Of a stretch of DNA of 64,000 nucleotides, positions 15,065 to 21,913 are shown piece by piece. The stretch comes from Oceanobacillus piezotolerans (lineage in GTDB: Bacteria; Bacillota; Bacilli; Bacillales; Amphibacillaceae). Position numbers and translations under genes: made by a program. The notes under the pieces were generated by a model. The model was given only the letters and a program-made list of their open reading frames with translations, was not told the DNA's origin and searched no databases. Every line of letters begins with the position of its first letter. Position 1 is the first letter of the stretch. The stretch covers positions 124,001 through 188,000 of the forward strand of contig NZ_RCHR01000001.1 in assembly GCF_003665065.1 (NCBI RefSeq), in the 5' to 3' direction.

Positions 15065-16830
15065 TGAACAAAATCATCCATCGTGGTCCTGACTCATCAG
15101 GTATGTTTGTCGAAAACGAGGCTGCCCTCGGTTTCAGACGTTTAAGTATTATTGATTTAGAACATGGAAGTCAGCCACTATACAACGAGGATCATTCATT
15201 GGTTCTAATTTTCAACGGAGAGATTTATAATTTTCAAGAGCTTAAAGAACAACTGATCTCAAAAGGGCATCAGTTTGTGACCCATACGGATAGTGAAGTA
15301 CTACTTCACGGATATGAAGAATATGGAGAAAAATTAGTAGAAAAATTACGCGGCATGTTTGCTTTCGTAATTTGGGACAAAATAAATAAAAAATTATTTG
15401 CGGCGCGCGACATGTTTGGTATTAAACCGTTTTATTATGCGCATACAGAAGGTACGCTTCTATTTGGATCTGAAATAAAAAGTTTTCTTCCCCACCCTCG
15501 GTTTAATAAAGTATTGAATGAAAAGGCTTTGAAACCCTATTTAACTTTTCAATATTCTGTTTTAAATGAAACCTTTTTTAAAGGCGTGTTTAAATTACCA
15601 GCTTCTCACTATATGACATACGAAAATGGACAAGTAAGTATTCAACGCTACTGGTCTCCCAAATTTAATCCTACAGAACAGCCTTTAGAAGAAATTGTAA
15701 ATGAAATTGATGATGTGGTACGAGATTCAGTACATGCACACCAGATAAGTGATGTTAAAGTTGGTTCTTTCTTATCTAGCGGAGTGGATTCAAGTTATGT
15801 TGCTTCTGTATTGAGACCTAATAAAACCTTTACAGTTGGATTTAGCGACCAAAATTTTTCTGAAATCGATAATGCGAAGGCACTGTCTGACGAGCTTAAT
15901 ATCGAAAATGTAAATAAAGTATTAGACTCTGATCTTTGTTTTGAAAAGTTAAATGAAATGCAATACATTATGGACGAGCCACATTCGAATCCATCTATTG
16001 TTCCGCTTTATTTTTTATCAGAACTTGCAAGCCGTGATGTAACCGTTGTGCTCTCAGGAGAAGGTGCGGACGAATTATTTGCGGGATATGCAGAGTACGA
16101 TGGAACTCTTCCTCTTAAGAAATATAGGAAGTTACCGTTGTGGATTCGTAAACCATTGGGAGTTGTTGCAAATAATTTGCCTGATTTTAAAGGGAAAAAC
16201 ATCTTAGTAAAAGGCGGTCTCCCTGCAGAAGACTGGTTTATTGGTCAAGCGAGAATCTTTCAGGAAAAAGAAGCGAACAGCTTACTGAAAGATGAATATA
16301 AAAATGGGAAAACGGTCAAAGAAATTGTGAATCCTTACTATGAGCAAGTTAATAAGGAAGATGATGTGACAAAAATGCAGTTTTTGGACTTACATCTTTG
16401 GTTAGTAGATGACATTTTGCTAAAGGCAGACAAAATGAGCATGGCGCATTCCCTTGAGCTTCGAGTGCCTTTTTTAGATCGTAAAGTGATGGAAACCGCA
16501 GAAAAGGTACTAACTAAGTATCGCATTAATGAAAAGGGAACGAAATATGCATTTCGATTAGCTGCAGCTCGTTCAATTCCAAAAGAGTTCGCAAATCGTA
16601 AAAAAATTGGCTTCCCTGTACCTATTCGGAACTGGATTCGTACGGAAAAATATTATGCAAAAATTAAGTCCTATTTCATGAGTGCTAATGCAGCTGAATT
16701 TTTTAATCAGGCTGAGATTATGGACCTTTTAAATGAACATTATGAAGGGAAAAAGAACAACGCACGTAAAGTCTGGACTATCTTCACGTTTTTAATTTGG
16801 TATAAAGAATACTTTAATGAAGAAGAGTGA
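15001..16830 (+). CDS. asnB: Asparagine synthetase (glutamine-hydrolysing), element cargo
   Basis: A 609-residue cytoplasmic enzyme converting Asp, Gln and ATP to Asn. Residue 2 is the catalytic Cys (MCGFTG) of the class II amidotransferase domain, with HRGPDSSG at 27-34 and FNGEIYN at 71-77. The synthetase domain has the PP-loop SSGVDSS (259-265) and SGEGADELFAGY. GGAGGAG precedes the ATG at 15001, inside the upstream GIY-YIG frame. The length and motifs indicate a functional AsnB/AsnO-type enzyme. This is not its usual chromosomal neighbourhood in Bacillus, and it lies between the att repeats, so I take it as cargo. A terminator follows. Confidence 0.93.
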   Translation: MCGFTGFVGETENAKMVLENMMNKIIHRGPDSSGMFVENEAALGFRRLSIIDLEHGSQPLYNEDHSLVLIFNGEIYNFQELKEQLISKGHQFVTHTDSEVLLHGYEEYGEKLVEKLRGMFAFVIWDKINKKLFAARDMFGIKPFYYAHTEGTLLFGSEIKSFLPHPRFNKVLNEKALKPYLTFQYSVLNETFFKGVFKLPASHYMTYENGQVSIQRYWSPKFNPTEQPLEEIVNEIDDVVRDSVHAHQISDVKVGSFLSSGVDSSYVASVLRPNKTFTVGFSDQNFSEIDNAKALSDELNIENVNKVLDSDLCFEKLNEMQYIMDEPHSNPSIVPLYFLSELASRDVTVVLSGEGADELFAGYAEYDGTLPLKKYRKLPLWIRKPLGVVANNLPDFKGKNILVKGGLPAEDWFIGQARIFQEKEANSLLKDEYKNGKTVKEIVNPYYEQVNKEDDVTKMQFLDLHLWLVDDILLKADKMSMAHSLELRVPFLDRKVMETAEKVLTKYRINEKGTKYAFRLAAARSIPKEFANRKKIGFPVPIRNWIRTEKYYAKIKSYFMSANAAEFFNQAEIMDLLNEHYEGKKNNARKVWTIFTFLIWYKEYFNEEE

Positions 16831-16850
16831 AACGATATTAATAAGCTATT

Positions 16851-16878
16851 AAAAATCCTCCTATAACGGAGGTTTTTT
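16851..16878 (+). terminator. Intrinsic terminator after asnB
   Basis: AATCCTCC pairs with GGAGGTT and is followed by seven T. Confidence 0.85.
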
Positions 16879-17015
16879 TAAAAGTAACGTAACAATGTCT
16901 TATTTATCCATCCAAGTTTTTATGAATTTTTTAACAAAGAAAATAGCATAGAAAAATACATTCGAATATTTACATTCCATACTAGTAATAGAACATTATT
17001 GACCCCTATCAAATC

Positions 17016-17093
17016 TTGAACTGTCCGTACTGGTACAGTAAGTAATAAAAAGAGAAAAAAATATAAAAAGTGAACTGTCCGTACAGAGACAGC
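17016..17093. repeat. Two copies of TGAACTGTCCGTAC within imperfect palindromes
   Basis: TGAACTGTCCGTAC occurs at 17017-17030 and again at 17070-17083. Each starts an imperfect palindrome of the form CTGT-N-ACAG (ACTGTCCGTACTGGTACAGT and CTGTCCGTACAGAGACAG). They look like operators of a TetR-type regulator, but no regulator gene lies nearby. Confidence 0.4.
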
Positions 17094-17317
17094 AGTAAGG
17101 GTATAACGAACCCACTCTATAAGGCTTAAAAAAGGGAAACATATAATATAATAATTTTTTTTAATAGACGTTTATTCGGTCAGCGTAGATATAATAACAA
17201 CCGTCTAGTTTGTTATCTAGTCTATAAAGAAAAAATAACTCTAACGAGAAAATAGTCCTTACCAACTGTAGACTAACGGGTTTACTTCAAAGGAGCAAAC
17301 ATTGTAAAACGCATAGC

Positions 17318-17350
17318 AAAACGCACTTGAATTCACAGTGCGTTTTTTTA
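17318..17350 (+). terminator. Intrinsic terminator in the gene-poor stretch
   Basis: AAAACGCACT pairs with AGTGCGTTTT around TGAATTCAC and is followed by T7. No clear gene lies upstream. Confidence 0.75.
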
Positions 17351-17675
17351 TTTATTTATTTATCAACATTTTGGCGGATTTCAATCGCTCATTTCATCTT
17401 AATTTACATAGTGAATCACAGGGTATGAAATAATTATTGGAAGGTGTGTGAATTCTTTGTGATTTAGTGAGTGAAATTATTTTGGAATTAACGAAGGTTA
17501 TTGGATATTCATGTTAAAATCGCATTATAGTTATTGAAGAGTTTGTGAAAAAATGTACTTACGCTAACGGGGCAGTTTAGTTAAATAAGGTAAAAGAAGG
17601 ATAAACATCCTTTCTTATTGAATTTACTATAGGGGCATTTTGTTGAAGAACAGGTAATTTACAGAAAGGGGCAAT

Positions 17676-17876
17676 ATGATGGGTTTTTGGTATTTACTAT
17701 TGCTTTTGATAGGAATCGTTTTGATTATTGTAGGAGCCATGAAAAAAGGTGTCTCCGCAGAGGTCAAGGCAGTAATTTTGTTGTTTGTTATTGGCATCTT
17801 ATTCATTGTTGTGTCAATAGTTTTATTGATGCCTGGTAGTTCTGATGTCATTGCTGAACTTTTAAAATTGGAATAA
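17676..17876 (+). CDS. Small two-helix membrane protein
   Basis: A 66-residue hydrophobic protein with two membrane helices (about residues 5-21, YLLLLLIGIVLIIVGAM, and 30-52) and an acidic end. GAAAGGGG lies 5 nt before the ATG at 17676; a second ATG follows at once. It sits between copies of the GGGGCATTTT-type repeat. Function unknown. Confidence 0.6.
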   Translation: MMGFWYLLLLLIGIVLIIVGAMKKGVSAEVKAVILLFVIGILFIVVSIVLLMPGSSDVIAELLKLE

Positions 17877-17983
17877 AACAAACGGGTGCAAGAGTTGAAG
17901 ATAAGATCGGGCAAAATCTATCCATTATAATGTACTACAGGGGCAGTTTAATACTAAGTGTTAAAGAAAGGGTTTGTGGCTAA

Positions 17984-18319
17984 TTGGAAAGTATAGAATA
18001 TAAAAATTTAATGCAGGAAATAGAAAAAATAAAATTTCATAATATCAGTCTCATTACATTAGTAGGATTGTTGAATGAAGATAAAATGTCTGAACCAACA
18101 ATTTATGAAACAGTAGTCACATTTGATTTATCAAAAAGGGATCTAAGAGAATTTACTAAACTTATTCAAAATTATAATGGAAACAATTGTACTTTTGAGC
18201 AGAAGGCTTTAAGGATTAATCCTATTTTTACTCAAACTAATATCATTTCAATTCTGAAATCCTTAGTTGTATCAGGGATGTTCAAAGAAAAATGCTTAGA
18301 TATTTTGAATTCATATTAG
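17984..18319 (+). CDS. Hypothetical protein, Bacillales accessory type
   Basis: A 111-residue soluble protein with no known domain. The start is a TTG at 17984 with AAAGGG about 11 nt upstream, which is weak. FDLSKRDLREFTKLIQNY and ALRINPIFTQTNIISILKS are segments I recall from small uncharacterised proteins scattered in Bacillus genomes. It lies between two copies of the dispersed repeat and may move with them. Function unknown. Confidence 0.55.
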   Translation: MESIEYKNLMQEIEKIKFHNISLITLVGLLNEDKMSEPTIYETVVTFDLSKRDLREFTKLIQNYNGNNCTFEQKALRINPIFTQTNIISILKSLVVSGMFKEKCLDILNSY

Positions 18320-18394
18320 TAACAGTTGCTAATATAATTTTAAGAAGTCCTTTTTAAACTAACTATAGGGTGCTTTAGTTGAATAAAAAGAAGT

Positions 18395-18428
18395 TAAAAG
18401 TCGATCTTAAAATATCGGCTTTTTTTAT
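18395..18428 (+). terminator. Intrinsic terminator next to repeat copy 5
   Basis: AAGTCGAT pairs with ATCGGCTT and is followed by TTTTTTA. Confidence 0.6.
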
Positions 18429-18569
18429 TGGCTGAAAAATGATACAGGATTGATACAGTTTTAAAAGTGTCATAACTCATAAGTATTGACTCCAACATGA
18501 TAGAGTAGTAGAATTAAGAGGTAACAAGGTGTCATTACATAGAGCCATAAATGAAAGGGATAATTAACG

Positions 18570-19127
18570 ATGAAATACGGTTATGCAAGGGTATCAACAT
18601 TGAACCAGGATTTAGAAGCACAATTACAACGATTAGAGCAAGAAGGTTGCGAAAAGATTTATAAAGATAAATTCACAGGAACAAAAAGGGATCGACCACA
18701 ATTTAATAAATTACTGGAAGTGTTAAAAGAAGGGGATACGCTTGTCGTAACTAAGCTAGATAGATTTGCCAGGACAAGCAGGGATGGAATAGAAATTATA
18801 CAGGATTTATTTAAACGTGGTGTCAAAGTCCATGTATTAAATATGGGATTGGTTGAAGATACACCAACAGGAAGGCTTATTTTAAGCGTTATGTTAGCTT
18901 TTGCAGAGTTTGAAAGAAATATGATTGTAGAGCGTACCCTGGAAGGAAAAGCGATTGCAAAACAGCGTGATGACTTTAGGGAAGGGCGACCGAATAAATA
19001 TAGTAAAAAGCAAATAGATTACGCTCTTAAACTGAAAGAAAATATGTCCTATAGGCAAGTAGAGGAAATGACAGGCATTTCTAAAAGTACATTGATTAGA
19101 GCAAAAAGAAAACTTGCTACTGTATAA
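18570..19127 (+). CDS. Serine recombinase (Tn3-type resolvase/invertase)
   Basis: A 185-residue small serine recombinase. The catalytic Ser is residue 9 (YARVST). [13 protein letters not shown] (about 62-74) carries the usual arginines, [23 protein letters not shown] (about 103-125) forms the dimer helix, and a C-terminal HTH ([21 protein letters not shown]) binds DNA. The length is normal. It would resolve or invert DNA at a res-type site, usually just upstream; 18430-18560 holds short GATACAG direct repeats but no clear res site. GAAAGGGAT precedes the ATG. No transposase is adjacent, so it may derive from a plasmid or lost transposon. Confidence 0.9.
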   Translation: MKYGYARVSTLNQDLEAQLQRLEQEGCEKIYKDKFTGTKRDRPQFNKLLEVLKEGDTLVVTKLDRFARTSRDGIEIIQDLFKRGVKVHVLNMGLVEDTPTGRLILSVMLAFAEFERNMIVERTLEGKAIAKQRDDFREGRPNKYSKKQIDYALKLKENMSYRQVEEMTGISKSTLIRAKRKLATV

Positions 19128-19162
19128 GCAGCCTTTTTAAATCAAGGGAAGGGGGTTATAGC

Positions 19163-19435
19163 ATGGGTTTAATTAAATGGCTTAAAGATGATTGGAAAAG
19201 GTTTAAAGGAACTATCAAATATGAGTTTTCAGAGGAGGGGAAAGCTGCTTCTGAACAAAAACTAATGGAAAGAGCATTAAAAGTAGTGCTTGTTTTAGAA
19301 AAAACATCATATAAGCTAGAAAAAATAACAAATAAGCTAAACGTATCCAGTAAAAAAACAAGGAAATCTCCTTTAATTCTAATATTAATTATGTGGCTAG
19401 TGGGAATGTGCCTTACAAAAGATAATGAAGGGTGA
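19163..19435 (+). CDS. Small hypothetical protein with C-terminal membrane helix
   Basis: A 90-residue protein: a basic N-terminus, a helical middle (about 35-60), and one hydrophobic segment near the end (LILILIMWLVGMCL, about 71-84). GGGAAGGGGG precedes the ATG at 19163. It follows the resolvase gene after 35 bp and may be co-transcribed. No family is recognised. Confidence 0.55.
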   Translation: MGLIKWLKDDWKRFKGTIKYEFSEEGKAASEQKLMERALKVVLVLEKTSYKLEKITNKLNVSSKKTRKSPLILILIMWLVGMCLTKDNEG

Positions 19436-19576
19436 TTTAATTGGATAAGTAAGAATTAAAAACTTCTAGTGATTATATAGGATTAGCTAACACTATCGAG
19501 CAAAAAAAGAAAGGCGGAATGAAGGTCCAGCTGTTTGGTAAATTATGGTAACATAAAACTACTGGAGGGATTAAAC

Positions 19577-20455
19577 ATGGCGAAAAAAAATGCTAAAAAG
19601 CCGTTTTATAAAAAATGGTGGGTATGGCTTATTGCAATTATTATTGTTTTTGGAATAATTGGTACGGTAACTGATGATGGACAAGAATCAGAAGTGGTTG
19701 AACCAGCACAACAAACGGAACCAGATGCACAGGAAGAAAATCAAAGTGCCTATACAGCAGAAAATGTTTATACCTGGCTAAAAGAATCTAATCTTATTAC
19801 AGAAGATGCTGAAGATAAAATGGATACATATGGTAATGAAGAAGGTATTGTGAATGCTATTGGAAATGGTGAGGTTCATATTTTAGAATATGAGGATGAA
19901 AGTTTTGTAGATGCATCATCTGAACCTACGACTTTAGCTCATGAAAATATCTGGATTTTGATTATACAAGGTCAATCTCAGTATGAAAGTTTTAAAGAAG
20001 TGTTAGAAGCTGGTAAACCTATTACTGATTTAGAAGAATCCTATGCTTCAGAAGAACAGAAAAAAGTAGCAGAATTAATGGAAAATGAAGTTGATTTCTT
20101 TGAAATAGTTGAAGCATATTATAATTTACCTAGTGACCAAAAATCTCAAACATGGGATGATTTTATGTACGGAAATACGGTTACTTGGTCTGGAACGATT
20201 GCAGATCTTGAAGCTATCGGAGATAGCATTGTTGTTTATAGTGGCGAAAATTATAATGGTGAAGATTGGAAAACCATTAGTATGGAAAAGAAAGATATGC
20301 TGCCTTATACGTTTATTGTGGAATTAAAAGATGAATCACAGAAAAATGATTTAAAACAAGGCGACACAGTAAAAATTAATGCATCCCTTGAATCTCGTGG
20401 TGATAAGGAGATGCAATCAAATTGGAAATTGTATGAGGGCGAAGTTATAAAATAA
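19577..20455 (+). CDS. Membrane-anchored extracellular protein, OB-fold-like C-terminus
   Basis: A 292-residue protein. A basic start is followed by one membrane helix (WWVWLIAIIIVFGIIGTV, about residues 15-32) and an acidic linker (about 38-58). A folded extracellular part follows; its last 90 residues (NTVTWSGTIADLEAIGDS...LKQGDTVKINASLESRGD) have the strand pattern of OB-fold domains in Gram-positive surface proteins. I chose the ATG at 19577, which has GGAGGGAT upstream, over an in-frame start at 19535. It is the last gene of the element before attR and is followed by a terminator. Function unknown. Confidence 0.6.
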   Translation: MAKKNAKKPFYKKWWVWLIAIIIVFGIIGTVTDDGQESEVVEPAQQTEPDAQEENQSAYTAENVYTWLKESNLITEDAEDKMDTYGNEEGIVNAIGNGEVHILEYEDESFVDASSEPTTLAHENIWILIIQGQSQYESFKEVLEAGKPITDLEESYASEEQKKVAELMENEVDFFEIVEAYYNLPSDQKSQTWDDFMYGNTVTWSGTIADLEAIGDSIVVYSGENYNGEDWKTISMEKKDMLPYTFIVELKDESQKNDLKQGDTVKINASLESRGDKEMQSNWKLYEGEVIK

Positions 20456-20483
20456 TCCTGATCTTTTCAGGGTTATTTTTTTC
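20451..20483 (+). terminator. Intrinsic terminator of the last element gene
   Basis: AATAATCCTGA pairs with TCAGGGTTATT, followed by seven T. It overlaps the stop codon. Confidence 0.85.
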
Positions 20484-20738
20484 TAGTATTTTTTATTTAT
20501 ATATATTTATTTATAAAAAATTAATTAATTTAATTATATTTAAGCGGAGATTGGGTCCTTATATATCAAGGGTTCTAGCATTTCATTGTATCTTTTTGTT
20601 CCCTCTATTGTATTTACTACCTAATATATCTTTAAGATAGCGTCTGACCCACGTTTTACTTTTTAAAATCCTCCCCCAAAAGTTCCCTCAATTAAGTAGG
20701 GGGAGAATACATTTATTTGGAAATATTAATACATAGAA
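20484..20738. other. Right end of the element, no gene
   Basis: AT-rich non-coding sequence. It contains the inverted CGTGGGTCAGACGC motif (20640-20653) and AATTAAGTAGGGGGAGAATA, both of which recur in decayed form at 5309-5380. Confidence 0.5.
20640..20653 (-). repeat. CGTGGGTCAGRCGC motif, copy 3 (inverted, element right end)
   Basis: GCGTCTGACCCACG, the exact reverse complement of copy 1, 155 bp from the attR core. This distance would suit an integrase arm site. Confidence 0.6.
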
Positions 20739-20778
20739 AAACCCTAGAACACTTGTAATAACAAGGTTTCTAGGGTTT
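20739..20778 (-). terminator. rpsD: rpsD terminator supplied by the element
   Basis: AAACCCTAGAA pairs with TTCTAGGGTTT, with an inner CTTGT/ACAAG stem. It lies just inside the element, so rpsD now ends at an element-encoded terminator. Confidence 0.75.
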
Positions 20779-20807
20779 AAAATACTAGTCTTTATATAGA
20801 CTATAAC

Positions 20808-20826
20808 TTAACGAGAGTAGAACTCA
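20808..20826. repeat. attR core (3' end of rpsD)
   Basis: TTAACGAGAGTAGAACTCA, identical to 7475-7493. It contains the rpsD stop codon and the codons for EFYSR. Confidence 0.85.
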
Positions 20827-21410
20827 ACGATAAGAGCTTCGTTAATTTCTGCTGGAAGTTCAGAACGCTCTGGTAAACGAGTGTACGTACCTTCTAGTTT
20901 GTTTTCATCAAATGTTAGATATTCAGGCACGAAGTTGTTTACTTCGATTGCTTCTTTAATGATGTCAAGTTTTTGTGATTTTTCACGAACAGCAATTACT
21001 TGACCTGGTTTTACAGAGTAAGATGGAATATCAACACGTCCACCATCAACTGTGATATGACCATGGTTAACTAACTGACGAGCTTGTCTGCGAGTGCGAG
21101 CAAGTCCTAAGCGATAAACAAGGTTATCAAGGCGAGATTCAAGTAATACCATGAAGTTTTCACCATGAATACCTTTCATTTTACCAGCTTTGTTGAATAA
21201 GTTACGGAATTGACGTTCATTTAATCCGAACATGAAGCGAAGTTTTTGCTTCTCTTGCAATTGCATTCCGTATTCAGACATTTTTTTGCGTTGGTTTGGT
21301 CCATGTTGACCAGGAGCGTAAGGACGTTTATCTAATTCCTTACCAGTTCCAGTTAAAGAAATGCCAAGACGGCGTGATTTCTTCCATACTGATCCAGTAT
21401 AACGTGACAT
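20808..21410 (-). CDS. rpsD: 30S ribosomal protein S4
   Basis: A 200-residue primary-binding protein of the small subunit. It shows the standard S4 start ([16 protein letters not shown]), a central S4 RNA-binding domain ([34 protein letters not shown], given here by its ends: about residues 90-123) and the C-terminal VEFYSR. Length is normal and the frame is intact, although its 3' end is the insertion site of the element. It has its own promoter and leader on the minus strand. TTCTCC complement (GGAGAA) precedes the ATG. Confidence 0.97.
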   Translation of the reverse strand: MSRYTGSVWKKSRRLGISLTGTGKELDKRPYAPGQHGPNQRKKMSEYGMQLQEKQKLRFMFGLNERQFRNLFNKAGKMKGIHGENFMVLLESRLDNLVYRLGLARTRRQARQLVNHGHITVDGGRVDIPSYSVKPGQVIAVREKSQKLDIIKEAIEVNNFVPEYLTFDENKLEGTYTRLPERSELPAEINEALIVEFYSR

Positions 21411-21603
21411 AAGAGTATTTCTCCTTTATTTGTTTTATTTGCATAAAATAAAACGAGCGTGATACCAATCGCCTGCTCATTTTGTTTCCTGTACCATCGC
21501 TCTGGCAGCAGAGAGTTACACGATACACCTTGGTGGTTTTACCACTCGAAGGAACAAAATGATGACATACGTAGTTCACATAGGCTACCAATTATTTTAC
21601 ACA
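21411..21603 (-). promoter_or_regulatory. rpsD: rpsD leader, probable S4 autoregulatory site
   Basis: About 190 nt separate the promoter from the start codon. The leader contains several pairing segments, including CTCGTTTTATTTT facing AAAATAAAACGAG-like sequence near the start codon. B. subtilis rpsD is known to be repressed by S4 binding its leader mRNA; that this leader does the same is inferred from position and length. Confidence 0.5.
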
Positions 21604-21609
21604 AAGACT

Positions 21610-21638
21610 AGTATATAATTAATAAGTGCTGCTGTCAA
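21610..21638 (-). promoter_or_regulatory. rpsD: Sigma-A promoter of rpsD
   Basis: On the minus strand TTGACA (21638-21633) and TATACT (21615-21610) are separated by 17 bp. Confidence 0.8.
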
Positions 21639-21913
21639 TAACAATTCATCATTTATTTCATATCTAAGTTTATGAGAAGAGATTAAATGTCTCTTCATTC
21701 TTCTAATGGATAGCAGGTTTCTGTTTTTCTTTGAATCTATTTCAGGTAAGGGCACTACCACGATTAGTAGAAATCTCAAAGAATGAGTAGCGAGGGAGAT
21801 GAGGAGATTTCCCTAAGTTAATCTTTTTAAGTAGGAATAACGAACTAATTACGATATAATAAAGCGTAGAAATGTATTTTATATGAAGGCTTTGTTAAAT
21901 AGGGTGATAATAG

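Larger units (their letters stand above)
16880..17660. other. Gene-poor stretch with repeats and a terminator
   Basis: I see no supported gene over about 780 bp. It holds the paired CTGTCC palindromes (17016-17093), a terminator (17318-17350) with no visible gene before it, and the first copies of the GGGGCAGTTTAGTT-type repeat. A short RNA between about 17150 and 17350 is possible but not shown. Confidence 0.4.
17563..18386 (+). repeat. Five dispersed copies of an about 25-nt repeat between small genes
   Basis: Copies lie at 17563-17588, 17626-17650, 17879-17904, 17934-17955 and 18362-18386, all on the plus strand. The core is CTAACGGG(G/T)GC(A/T)TTTAGTTGAA with variation; GACTAACGGGTTTACTTCAA at 17271 may be a sixth. 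They bracket the small genes at 17676-17876 and 17984-18319. Confidence 0.6.
7475..20826. mobile_element. Integrative element in the 3' end of rpsD (about 13.3 kb)
   Basis: Perfect 19-bp direct repeats (7475-7493 and 20808-20826) bound a block that starts with a tyrosine recombinase facing attL. It carries a phage-like replication module (HTH peptide, DUF771-like protein, CHC2 primase, DUF3987 protein, iteron palindrome) and cargo including asnB and a serine resolvase. The right repeat is the 3' end of intact rpsD, so the target gene is kept whole. No capsid, tail, terminase large subunit or conjugation gene is visible. The content fits a phage-satellite (PICI-like) or other non-conjugative integrative element, or a decayed prophage. 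Confidence 0.85.

Noticed and set aside
18430-18569. res site for the serine resolvase
   Set aside because: Short GATACAG repeats are present but not the three-subsite inverted-repeat layout of a Tn3-type res site.
21597-21779. Minus-strand frame of 60 codons upstream of rpsD
   Set aside because: It runs across the rpsD promoter and has no ribosome-binding site.
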